The position numbers and the translations under genes were made by a program. Shown here in pieces: positions 48,203 to 61,000 of a stretch of DNA of 64,000 bases. The notes under the pieces were generated by a model that saw only the letters and a list, made by a program, of their open reading frames with translations, was not told the origin of the DNA and made no database searches. The stretch's first letter is position 1; each line of letters starts with the position of its first letter. The stretch is from Lutjanus erythropterus (taxonomy: Eukaryota; Chordata; Actinopteri; Lutjaniformes; Lutjanidae), in NCBI GenBank assembly GCA_020091685.1, contig CM034599.1:4620836-4684835 (forward strand), read 5' to 3'.

Positions 48203-48320
48203 TACTAAGTACAAGTACAAGTAAAAGTACAGGCTTGAAAATCTACTCATAAAACTACAAGTAACCCCCCCCTCCAAAAAAGGCACTTAATTACAGTAAT
48301 TTGAGAATGTGTAATTAGTG
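48203..48320. repeat. AAGTACAAGTAAAAGTAC repeat fragment
   Basis: Direct AAGTACAAGTACAAGTAAAA motif followed by GAAAATCTACTCATAAAACT. The same type of sequence flanks 49730-50290. Probably one dispersed family. Confidence 0.4.
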
Positions 48321-48329
48321 ACACTTCCG

Positions 48330-48823
48330 TCTGCTCTCATGCGCAACACGCTCAGTCGGCTTTTATTTTGGAAGGAGGCTACCTAAACCCGGCAAGCTTG
48401 ACGGCAGCCGGAGGAAGCATTGAGAGTGGAAAAGGACATCTGCAGTTATGTCACAGAACACAAGACTCAGTTGACTCGACTGAATGGGGAAGAGACGTGG
48501 TGGGCTTTGCATGTGCATGACACCGGTGATTGTGTTGTAGGCTCTCCTGTCTGTCTTAATGGCGCATATTACAGGCTTTCATCGCAAACCCTGAACCGTT
48601 AAGACGTCCAGGGAGTTTATTGTGGGTCTGAATAGATCATCACAGGATTTATATTAGAGGATAATTTACCAGTCAGAGTAAATTCGAACGCGACCAATTG
48701 GTTCAGTCTAAATTTAAGCGTCATTTCTCGGATGCAGTCAAGGATACAGAGTAGCGTAGCAGCACCGCGTGATTGTGGTTTTACAAAAAACGGTTACTTC
48801 GCTCTCATCGCTTATAAACTACG
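48330..48823 (+). promoter_or_regulatory. SLC6 gene promoter / 5' UTR region
   Basis: Moderately GC-rich sequence leading to the ATG at 48824, with a TAA in frame at 48815-48817 fixing that ATG as the first usable one in this exon. Short upstream frames (for example 48420-48602) would be uORFs if transcribed. No clear TATA box or transcription start. Confidence 0.4.
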
Positions 48824-49043
48824 ATGGAGGTCGGTGCCGAGCGTTCAAAGATACCATCTGATGAGAGAGATTGTGCTCTGAAACCCTTAGATCTCAAAGT
48901 GATCGCCGAGAGGACCGTGGAAGCAGAGGCGCAGAGACCCACATGGAGCGGGCGGCTGGAGTTCATCCTGGCATCCGTCGGGTACGCGGTGGGACTGGGC
49001 AACGTCTGGAGGTTTCCCTACCTGTGCTACAGCAGCGGTGGAG
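48824..49043 (+). CDS. SLC6 gene coding exon 1 (cytoplasmic N-terminus, TM1)
   Basis: Encodes residues 1-73 plus one base. About 42 cytoplasmic residues with no clear motif, then [20 protein letters not shown] and the conserved [15 protein letters not shown]. Donor GGAG|GTAAAA; the codon split across the intron is Gly74. Confidence 0.93.
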
Positions 49044-52000
49044 GTAAAACCAGACTACCGGGTGGAGGATGTTAGTCTGAACTGTGGTAATAATCCTGGG
49101 CTGAAAAATCACTGAAAACGCCCGATCAGTGATGCTTTTTTTTTTTTTTTTCTCAGTGATAGCTTTTAATTTTGAATAGTCTGCTTTAAGGTGTCGCTAT
49201 TGTAGCCACCAAAATTCATATAATAGCAACTAAACTTTGTTTTATTATCAGTATTTCTCATTCCTGATGCAACCCAATACAACTGTTCTGACATGAAGTC
49301 TACTTTTCTGATTCCTATAATGTTAATATCATAGAGGTATTCAATTCTAATAATTTAATTATATATTATAGCTGATACCATTGAGGTCCTAGTTAGTGAT
49401 GGTGTTATACTGGACTGCTTTATATTCAGAGATGTTATAATCTGCCCTCATGTATGTAAATATTGTGGACAAAATATTAGAAATACCTCAAGTAAAGTAA
49501 TATAGTCCAGAAGACCTTTAACATCAGCAATAGGGCCTGACCCATACAGGATTTTTTGGGGAGCTGATACAGATATTAGGGAGTGAAAAATTTTGACATC
49601 AATACATCAGCAGATATTCTTTGTATGGAATATAATATGCACAATATAGAATATATACATAAACACACATGTTCCTTCAAAAGTGGTTAACACTCGTGAC
49701 AAAGGAAGCAGTTTAACAATAAACTTTACCCAAGTTTCAGTACAGATAAAAAAAAAGGTAAAAAAAGTAGAGTAAAAAAGTAGAAGTACTGATTCAGCAC
49801 TGAGTCTTTTACGTTGTTTCACATCTTGTTCTTCAACATTTTTTTTTGTTATGTCTTCTTTTGTCTTTTTACATTTTTTTAATCTGTTTTTTGTTTTGTA
49901 ATGATTCTTTTGACTTGTTATGCATTTTTTTCTTGTTACTTCTTTTATTCTCTTTTTTTTTTGTCTGTTATGTCTTGTTTTTCTTTTACATCTTTATTCA
50001 TCTTATTACATCTTTATGCTCTTCTTACATTGGTTTTAGTCTTGTTGCGTCTTTTGCACCATTTTTATCTCTTTTTAATTCTGGAATGTAATTTTCATCT
50101 TGTTACGTCTGTCGTGAATCATCTTTTCCAGCTGAAATTGGTCTTGATGTTTGGAAGGAAACAAAATTAAAAGCACAGATATTTCTGTTAAACTGTAAAA
50201 AAGTAAAAGTACAAAGTTATCAGAAAAATACATGGTCAAGTAAAGTACAGATAGCTGAAAAATCTACTTAGGCACACTAATAAAGTATTTGTGCTTAGTT
50301 ATTTCCCCATTTCTGATCATTTTAAATAACTATAAATAAAAATAATGATGTTATAATGATTTCATGTACCAGTAGCATGTCCAAAACTGTGATTAAGTTA
50401 AAGAAAAACACACACAAAAGGACATTTGGAGGAAACACACTAGGCTAAGTTACCTACTATTCTTACCACCCAAGCAGACTCCTGTCCTTTAAGTCTGAAG
50501 TCTCCGCTCTCATGTGGATGTGCCATTAAATTGCATTTAGGAGAGCTACGGTGTGCAGACTGTCTTTCATGTTTCCATTCCTTTCCACTAGGAGCCCTTT
50601 AAATCTGCAGCATTCAAATCAGTCACATGCAGGATGACTGATATTAGCTACACAGATGCCTTTTCACAGCAGTAGTCTCAGTCATAACTTGGCTTATCAC
50701 AACAGAAACCGCACAGTCATTCATCAATGTTTTTATTTTGAAATTAAAATGGCAACTGTTTGTCTTCCAAGGTGCCAGTTTACAACTGTATGTGTATTAA
50801 TAACCATTACAGAGACATTAAACAAATAATCCTTTATCTCATGTTTCTCATGTTACAATAGTGTCTGTGTTGTAACTGAGAATGACTCAGCAAAAGTCAC
50901 AATAGTGAGGCAACAGCCATGACAGGACAGAACAGACCTACTTTTCAATGACATGATGCAAATTTATTTTAAGGTGTGGGTTTACAATGATAAACAAACT
51001 GTTAATCAAACTTTTGTGGTTTTGTTGTAAGATCACAGGTCTGTTAGTCTTCTCACAGAGATTAGATATTTGAAAGCAAGACATTTTTTTTCCTGATTAA
51101 AGGACCAGTCTGTGCACAAGCTTACTATCCAAGATATTCAATTTAACATGTCGGCACAAAACCAGAACCATGTGTCACTGGTCATTAGCAACTACTCAGA
51201 AACCTGTTGTACTGTAAGTATGCTTGAAAGGGATAATTCGCTTAAAAATGAAAATTGTCATTATGTACTCACCCTCATGCCGATTGAAGGACGGGTTTAG
51301 TGTTTTAGTCCACAAGACACTGCTGGAGTTTCACAGGAAGACAGTGTTGCAGACTCCCCCAAACAGTGAAAGTGAATGGGGACCAGTTTTGAAATGTGCT
51401 GGGAAAAAAAACAAAAAAACATAAAATGTCTCCATACTGCTTATTTGGTGTAATCCAAGTCTCATGCCAAGCTGACACCATGTTTATAGCCTAAATCTTC
51501 ACTGTAGATCCTTAACATTGAGCCTCGTTCAAATGCACACCGTCTGAACTGGGCGTGTGTGTGGTGTGCACGTGCTCAAGTGAACGGCATTTCAGGGCTT
51601 TAGGAGGCTTTGATTACACCAAACGAGCATTAGGGAGGCATTTCATGTTTGTGTTTTTGGTTGTTTTTCACATTTCAAAACTGGTCACTGTTCACTTCGG
51701 TTGTTTGTGAGATTCTGCAGTGCTGTTTTCTTGTGAAATTCCAGCAGTGTTTTGCAGACTCAAAAATAAAACCCCACCCTCAATCAGCATGAGGATGAGT
51801 GAATAATGACTGAATTATCATTTATGGGTGAGCTATCCCCTTAATTACACAGCAGCTACCACATCTTATATATCTCAAGAGGGAGTCTCATACATAGTTT
51901 ACATATTTAAGATGTCAGTATCAGTCACCTGCTGTTCATGTCTGTTCCTCTTATTCAGGTGCCTTCATGATCCCCTATCTCACCATGCTGATCCTGTGTG

Positions 52001-55000
52001 GCATTCCTCTGCTCTTCATGGAGTTTGCTATTGGGCAGTACACTCGCTTAGGGTCCGTGCATGCTCTTGCCAAAATTTGTCCCTTGTTAAAAGGTGAGTG
52101 ACTCTGCCCAAGGCTCCTCTCATGTGACGGGGACGAACATCTGATGAATTTCCATTAGATTTCACATTTTTGGTAACAAGTCTTGCAAAGAAAGATTTTT
52201 TACGCTTTTCCTGGCACATGCCCAGGAGCTGTATGTATTAGAGCCTAACCGATACCAGATTTTTGGGGTCAATGCGATATTGGGACACTGATCTTGGACT
52301 ATGGGAAACACCAATCAACATTTTTTACATTTTATGGACCGAACTACTAATTGATTAATGGAAAAAATAATTGATAGATTAATAGAAAATAATCATTAGT
52401 TGCAGCTCTAGTATGTATACGTGTAACAAGCACAAACGATCAGTGTTTTGCTCATCAAAAGATAAACTAATTGCTTGTTAATCCTATCTCAGTACTGAAG
52501 TTTCACAGTGTTTGAATATAAAACTTACAGGTGCATCCTCTCCAAAAATAAGATATTAAGGAGACTTCTGGTTATAGGATGGTTGTAGGCCCACAGAGTC
52601 AGTCAAAACACAGGAAGTCAGGATGGATAACATTCACCCTTTTAGTGTCAATTAGCAAAACACAGCACAGCCACACTAGCCTACAGTTGGTGTGTATCAT
52701 CTGTAGAGGTAAATATGAAAAAACACACTTTAACAATGCATTGAAAGCTCTAGTATTTGTTTACTGTAAAGATGCGACCTGTCAGTACCTGTGAAGAAAA
52801 TGCTTGCCTTACATATATGAAAGAGAAACCTTCCTTCACATGTAACTTCGTCCCCAGTGAGACATAACCTTCACAGTCTGACAGAGAAACTGTCTGGCTA
52901 ATCATCTCCAATCTATAACTAACTAACAACACTAACATTGTTACAGCCGGGCTCGGAGACCACAACAAATGAAGGAAGCACACATGAGGGATTAACTAAA
53001 ACCAAGGAATTTGTTCATCAAACATAAATTGAAGTTAACAAATCTAATGCAAATGTTTATTCTGACAAAGAAAGCTGACAAGATAATATACTGCCAGCTA
53101 AATTATAGAAACCATATGCAAAATCATACAACTCCAAGGTAGGGGGCCCACAGACTTCAAGACAGGGCGGGGTTTATAGAGGCTGGAAGCAGCCAGCTGC
53201 CTCCACTGAGCCACTGGATCATAAATCATCCAGAAAGGCTCTGGTGATTGGTAGTCTACATGCCTGTGTATGCCTGGCCTCTAAATCAAGCCAAGCTTAA
53301 CATTTGAGTTGTAAATGTGCTCAGTGGAAACACCACCAGTAACATTGTTTGAATGGGACTGCTGTCACCTGGGAGCGCAACTAATTCAGCTGCTCGTGTG
53401 TAGATTTTGCCTCTAAACTTGACTTCTGCAGTCCTGACATGCAGACAGTGACAGCACTGTGCCTACTGAGAGGTAGGAAGCTCTGACCTTGGATCGATAA
53501 GGACAGGCAAAGTGCTGCAAGGCCACCCCATCAGGAAGTGATCTGTTGTGATAGGGTCAAGATCTCCCTCGTTGCTTGGAACGTAACCTAGTGGTTCGGT
53601 AATGAGGATGCTTTTGACTGTGCTCAGTGCCTCATCTGTAATTATTTGAGTTCCAATGTGCAATTGGTGGGTGGATGTCAGAGAGTGGATTTCGCACTCC
53701 CGTGCTTCTCCCAAGTGTCATACCAAAGGTGGGTTGTAGTGAAAGTCAATCTGATGCTCGCTTGGCAGATCACCCTTCAGGCTGGGACACATTTTTGTGA
53801 AAGGAGCTGTTCCCTGGTCTGAATAGAGTTCTTCTGGAGTGCCACAGTGGATGATAACCTCCTGAGGACCATAATGAAGGAGTCCTCAATCATTTGAAGA
53901 TTATACTCCATCTTTTCTCTGTACCTAAAATAATCTTCACTTGGAAGGGGCCAAAGCAGTCGATCCAAGTGGAATGAAAGATATGGCTCTTAGAAACAGG
54001 TATGCCTTGGGAAAACTCTCTGTGCTCTTTGAAGGATAAGGGCCTCCGCTTTCTAGAATTGGTCTGCTGTTGTCCATTTTAACTTGCTGGGCAGTTAATC
54101 TGCTGCATGATGGCGTCAGCTAACTCCTTCTATGAGTTATGTTGCTGTGGCTCTTGCACTACGGGCTAGAAGATGGAGGAAACCTTTGGCCACTCATCCT
54201 GAGGTATCAGCAAGAAGTGTGTACTGCTGCTCCTTTGGTTTCACTCTGCTGGGTCAGTCAGTGTCTTTCCCCTGGTCAGGTCATCAGCAGGGTATCCCTC
54301 TGAGTGGACATTTCTCCAGGTCTCTGAACCATAAGCTCCTGGATTTCAGCAGTCTGAGTCCTGACAAAGACCTTAAATATGCTTCATCCCAGTTTTGAAT
54401 TTATCCATTGGGATGGACAAGCACTTTGGCTTGGCTTGGTCACTGTCTGGCCAGAAGATGCATCGTGGGGGCCCAGGGTCTACAGGCTTGCGCTGTAACC
54501 AAGTGTGTCTTAAGAACAGCGTCAGTGCAGTCTCAAAGAAATTTCCTGCATGTGTATGCAGCCCCGAGGGAGTCAGTGTTATGTCATAGCAAATTATTTC
54601 ACTCATAGGTAGAAGGGGATTCATCTTGCAAGAGAGGCTTATTGTTGCACAAGAGGCACACCTGATGGAACAAGCCTATAATATCTCCACTGATGGTAAC
54701 TTGGAGTTCACAAAATCACAGGAGAACACCAATGAGAGAAGGGCTGAGTAGGCTTGACATTAAAGCTTCCCAAAGCTTCCTCCACAGCAATGGTGTACAG
54801 TAACAGACCCCATCTACTTTGACTTGGAGAGTCTTGGCCTCTAGAAGATTGATGGCTTCTTGGTCTCCCCTGGACCTTGTCTCAAGCCTTCTCTTTTCCT
54901 GTATGGTAGCATATTTACTAAAAGTTCTTCTGGAGCTCTGCTGCGGCAGGTTTGCAACTTGGAAGTGGGCCATGTTCATCCAAGCTCCTGGTAGGGTCTT

Positions 55001-58000
55001 GCAGACTCGAGCCCAGCTTAGTCCTGATGGCAGCTGGTCCTCCAGGGGCCCAAGGCATACAGGTTCTACTGGTATGATGAGTTGTGGTGGATTTGCTCCA
55101 GTGCGCAACATAAAGCTAACTCTCTTGAAGAGCTTAAGAGCTATTCCTTTCAGGTGTTTTCAGTTTTGCACCTTTCTGCCACTGAATTTGAATGATCAGC
55201 CAGGACCAAACCAGAGGTAAAGGCCCCTTTAATGTGGAAATGCTTGTGCGGCTTGAGAAGTTGAGGGTCTGAACAACCTGTCTGGTAGGAATGTCCTGTA
55301 ATTTTTTCTAACACTCTCTTAGAAAACCTGCTGCACAGTCAAAAAGAAAAGAGCGTCTCTGTGACTCTGATTTTTATCAAGAAATACTCTGATTTAATCA
55401 CAGAAGTAGGAATACTTCCACCAGAAAAAGGAGACCTTTCTGTCATTACTCATTTAGCATGAAAGGGCACTGACTGGAAAATATGTTTTAGAATGACAGG
55501 GGTAACTATAATTATTAAGAATAGTAATTTAATTCCATAGTTACCACAAAAATGTTGCCTCAGTCCATTGTTGAACAAATTACGCCCCCCAAAAAGTTCA
55601 TTATTAACCATTAGTCCCAGAAATCCCAGCTGATCAATACAGTATGTAAACAAATAGCTCCGCTAGACTTTTTCCTGGAGAGGAATAATGGTGTGAACAG
55701 TGTGGTCCTGTCATTTAATCCATAATATGTCATGAGAGGATGACCTGTTTTCATGCAAAGTTTGTAACAAAATGTAAAAATGAAACAATAGAGGAAAACT
55801 GGGCAGAATAGGCCTTTGCAATAAGCATGTGATAGCTGTCAACAACAGAATAGTTTGTCAGGAGGTGAGTCTGTAGAAACTAAGCAATAAAGTAGTGGTG
55901 TGTGTAAATGTTAGGCACAGTCATGACTGATTTTAAATAAATATTAAGCAATAAACATGAAAGTCAGCACTAGTTACTGTAGGTTGGACAAAATCCACAA
56001 TCCATTTGCTCTTCCTGGTTGTCAGAACAGAGAAAGCAGGAAACATGATGTGTGATGACTCACAGGTGCACAAACTGTAATACTGTGTGGACATTATATC
56101 CAAGTAAAGACTACAGTAGGTTTTATGTGCTCTTGGTTGTAAAAGCCTGCGGAGACGCTCAGTGTCTCCACAGAAGTGGCCTGGTGGTACATTGACAGAC
56201 ACACTACAAAACAAGTATTACAAGAGTGCACTCATTTCAGACATGTATTCAGCTTTGTCAGTAGTTGTATATTGACTACCCAGTGAGAATAACTTTCATA
56301 CATTATAATATGTGTGCAGTTTGATAACTGTAAGTGATTGTGTCATTTTATGTCTGCCAAATAGGTCTTAATATTCCAAGATAGGGCATTAATGAACATT
56401 TTTACAATTTTATCATGACACATGCATCCCACACATGCATGTGCACATGCATTTGTCTGTTTCAGTATATTAATCATATGTATGTCTGGATCCAAATCCA
56501 GGCTCAAAGTTTTCATTATCATTAAAATGATCGGTTTAGAGGACTGTGGTGTACATTGAAGTGCTTTCTATCTTCTCTGAAATGAAATTTGCTCCTTTCT
56601 GTCTGATAAATGGATTGTTTTCACATGTTGATGGATGAGAACTTGTTACACGAACATTTCAATCACTGTCTTTTTCGACTTCTTTATCTTGAAATTTAAC
56701 ATTCTCTGGAACTGAATGAGCATAAAGTGTGTATCATTTAGAAAAAATAATGAAATCACCTGAACCAATGAATGATAATCAAGTCAAATATGGGTCACTG
56801 AAGATGTGCTCTCACAGTCTACATTAGTTTTGACCACAAAACATTTTAATTTGATTTTGATTAGTCAAACAGGTTGTTTGTTTAAAAGCTTACAGTGCTT
56901 ATGGAAGAACGCTCACACTCACACCAGTTTTTATGTATTTGCAAAATTGTAAATCAAACGTCTGAATGCAGTGAAATATGTGGACTCAGAGAGCACTGTC
57001 GTCAAACCAATTACTGTCCAAATCAAACAAGAGCCCAGCCATCAACAATCTATACTTATGGGTGTGAATTGAAAATGCTGCCTGTCTTGTTCTAACTTAC
57101 GATTTTTCTCCATAGTTTTCTTATCTCCTTAAAAACAGAGATTATCTACCCGGTCAAAACGTATGGGTCCTTCACTTGATTTATCGCTCATTTCTTCCTG
57201 GTTAATGCTCTGTGCTAAACAAGGTCCAAAAGCAGGTAGTTTTTCTGTATGTTCTTTTGAATGATTTCCCTGTGCAACTCACTGCAGTTTGCTGTGATTT
57301 AGGTGCCCACAAATATCTACCACAAATCAACAGATATGCTCATGTTTAATTCACTGCAGTATGCTTGATCACAGTGTAGAAATGCATAATTTTAATTTGT
57401 TAAATTCATGTCTCATTTGTCTCAGTGAGGGCATCTAGGGACAGAGTAATAAACTAATAAAGAAGAGACACAAGGATAGCTCTAACTGATTCCCTCCATC
57501 TTTGTCTGCTCTGCCTTGTTTTTGAGTCCAGCAGTCTGTAATGTTTTGAATGACGCATCACTTCCCCACTTGGAGTGTGTCTGGTGTACCAGTGGAGCGG
57601 TCAACCATGTAAGCCAGATGTGTAGAGTGAAAGAGGCAAACAGGCCATCACAAAGGAGGGAGCGCTTAATGTGGATCACACACCGTGATTCTAGCTGATC
57701 CTGGAGCTTAGAGAGGGTTTCCTTTGGTTTTGTCATTATGATGACACAGAGGTGTTTTTCAGCCGCCTGTCCTCCCATTTTACCAGATATTGACACTGGA
57801 TCCAGCGGAGCATGGCATTCCAGTCGAGCAAAAAAAAAATGTTTTCAGGAAAGTGCTGCTGAAAAACAGAGAGCCTTTTGTTTTTGTTGCTATAACACGT
57901 CACTACAATTCTCAAATGACAAATCTGACAAAGGTGGCAACAATTGCATGATGAAAAAGATGAGGAATAGGAATAACAGGCTAGCTAACAGAAAAAGGAA

Positions 58001-61000
58001 TTGTTCGACATTTTTGGAAATGATTTACCTATTTTTTTTCTTTCTTGCTGAGAATTAAATGAGAAAAATGAAACCAACACAGAAGGGCTTAAAAACTGAA
58101 CTGCAGTTCCTCCAATGGCAACTTGAGGTGGGCTCTAAAAGTGAGTCGATCCCCGTACAGCCCTATATTAAAAGTCGACCCTTCCTTAGCCCCGCCCCTT
58201 TTCTCTGTGCTCAAATAACAACCGAGCAACCTTCAAATCTGGCGGAACGTGTCTCCTTTCCTGTTTCCTGTCCTGTAGATATTGAAGATGGTTAAAAGAT
58301 GCTGGTGGGGAACCTGTAAAAGAAATATAAAGTGAGTTAGCTCGTTGCATCTGATGTAAGATAGCTAATCTACATCAATCGTTAGCTCTTGCTTTGCTAG
58401 CATCAGCTAATTTAAGATGTGTCTATATGTCACTTTTACAGGTTCCCCAGCAACGTCTTTTAACCATCTTCAAACCTTGGATGGGCTTAACATATGGCAT
58501 ATCAAGGTACAGGAAGAAAATAGACCACCAAGCTTGATCAACTGTTGGAGCACAAGGCAAAAAAACGGCTTGACTTGGGTCTGTTCCAACCTTAAGAGCA
58601 AATACACACGTTTACACCATGCTTATAGAAAAAATGATTTTGGTAAGTCAAGTTTCTCTCTTTTACCAAACTAAGGCGAGCTTAACTGGCTGGGTAAATC
58701 CTTGGAAAATTCACGTCATTTAAACTCGACTGAAAAACATAAAAACTCACCAAAACCATCTTTGTTAGTCTGCTCACTCTTCCAACAACCACCAACAGTG
58801 CGTTGGTCGAATTAAATCCTTAATTCACCGTGTGAAAAGAGTATAATTCTGCAGGCTGTTTATGTCTCACTCCTCACCCACCTCAGCGCACTCATGGTCA
58901 TGTTGCGTACTGTGTTGCTGGATGAGAGTGTGGCGCGGAGCAGCAGCTGTCAGTCTGCAGACCATTACATTGGCGAAATAAAATGACAAATATCGCCCTA
59001 AAAAGTGGCCAGTGATGGATTTAGTCCACCGTCGATAGGCAATATATTCGTTCAATCACCCATCCCTACTGTACGGGGTTGAATTTTCATATAACTCAAC
59101 AGTTTAAACTATATTTAGGCTTAACATTGTGCATAATTAACAGTTTGGCTGCTTTGGTGGGTACTGTCACCTGTCACAAGTGTCTAGCTACTAGGTAACT
59201 GCTTAATTCAGCCCAGCTCCTCTCACTCTTCATGTCTTTGCACAATTTTGGATTAGCCGTGAGTTAGTTGGGTACTGCCAAGATGCCAAGGAACCCTGGG
59301 AGCTTCATGATGGCTCTTTAGGCACCTTTGGGTGACATCAGTGAGACTATATTCATATTTGATACCATCTGTGCTTTCATACCAATATGGTACATGTAAC
59401 TGGTTAGCAGCCAGTTAGCTGAGCTTATCAAAAAACTGGAAACAGAGAGAACAGCAAGGTTAGTTACATGCAAATATGAAATTTATGTTGCACTTTACAC
59501 AGCAAACTCAATTGTCCATTGGGACAAATAAAGTTGAAAGTTGAAGTTGGAGTGGAAAAAATGACTTGCTGTTACAAGGGTTTGTGTGCCAGAGTATTTC
59601 TTTGCAGATGTCGTCACATTTGGACAGAGCAAGGCTTGCTGTTTTTACATTTGTTTCCAGTCTTTGCACTTGGCCAAGCTAACCTGCTGCTTGCACCAGC
59701 CACAGAGTCTCAGCAAGTCAGTGGATAAGCATATTTCCCAAAATGTCGAACTATTGCTTCAGTTGATATTATAATATAAAATGGTTGTCAGCTCTCTTTG
59801 TTGTGTCAGATAATACAAAAAGTAGTGTTGTTTTTTTTCCAGAAAAACAAACAGTAAAAAATGTCTTATTGTGGATTCTTATTGAGAAGACTTTCCTGTA
59901 TTTAAAATGGCTCAGGTGAAATCCTGCTGTCTACTCTACTGAAGTGTCCTCAAGCAAAACAACGACCCTCTGCCTGCTGTAGAGGCTGCGCTCTTTTGCT
60001 GAGTCATTGCTCAGGAGGATACAGACAGAAAAACAAGAAACACGCATATGAGATACAAAGGCATACACGCCCCAACCTGTAATATGATAACGCAGCTTCG
60101 AGCCGCAGGTGTTAAAAGACTGAATAATTTACGTCCATTGGAGGACTTTGATCTCACCTTTATTCAGCTGGTCAAAAGCCTGTTATATCCACAATGACAC
60201 AGTGGAATCTAATCCTTTGCTCCAGGAATGTCTTTTATCCATGGCCGAGCTTTCCTTCACTTCGTCTTGGCCACCACTGAACAGAGTAGACAATGCTGGC
60301 TTTTCTCTGTTCTTTATGTTTATATGAGATGTAGACTAAACTTTTAAAAAAAAATTAAAAATGTGGGCACAAATAATTGACCCCTCCCTCAGAATTTGGA
60401 GTAAGAGAGTAATTTTATAGCAATATATATAAAACCTCCTCCCACAGATGGCATCATGTCTGCAGAATCGTCCCTTACTTTGTGTTTTCTTTCCCTACTT
60501 GTCGCTCTGCAGGTGTTGGTCTGGCCACAGTTGTTATTTCCTATGTGTTTTCCACGTACTACAATGTGCTCATGAGTTGGGCACTTTACTATTTGTTCAA
60601 CTCGTTCGGAGCGACCCTTCCCTGGACGTCCTGCAACAACACCTGGAATGCTGTCGGAAACTGTTCCAGCGGTTTTTCCGGCAACAACACCCACCTGCAG
60701 TCTGCCAGTCAACAGTTCTTTGAGTGAGAATAGTTCACTTTGTTTTTAACTGCAGAAATTATTTAATTTACGCTACTTTTAGCACTAATGTGCTCTGGTT
60801 TTTATTTGTGGGTCATGTTTACTGGTGGAAGCAGCTTTCGTGAAAATCATGTTTTGTTTCTCTTAAGGGGCTTGTTCAGATTTTTTGACCCTGGGTTGTA
60901 TGAGGTACACTCTCAGAAATAAAGGTTCTAAAAGTACACCCTCTTCCTGAGGGGCTGAGGTTCTACCCAAAACTATTTGCCTCTGAAGAACCCTTTTTGT

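Larger units (their letters stand above)
49044..51958 (+). other. SLC6 gene intron 1 (2.9 kb)
   Basis: Contains the CCGATATC-type repeat copy (49527-49720), a T-rich, AAGTAC-bounded repeat (49730-50290) and the complete inverted-repeat element at 51226-51843, which ends only 115 bp before exon 2. No further exon seen. Confidence 0.55.
52094..60512 (+). other. SLC6 gene intron 2 (8.4 kb)
   Basis: Carries a GCTGCAACTAA-family tail (52300-52412), the BEL/Pao-type remnant (53460-55260), further unassigned sequence, and a nest of repeats with a THAP-like palindrome (57990-59775). No extra coding exon is expected: TM2 and TM3 are joined directly by exons 2 and 3 as in other SLC6 genes. Confidence 0.6.

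Noticed and set aside
49846-50170. Phe/Leu-rich hydrophobic frames resembling membrane helices
   Set aside because: They arise from a T-rich repeat interior in SLC6 intron 1. The real TM1-TM2 link is made directly by exons 1 and 2.
54819-55220. 133-residue plus-strand open frame
   Set aside because: Opposite strand of the better-supported retrotransposon fragment; no recognisable domain.
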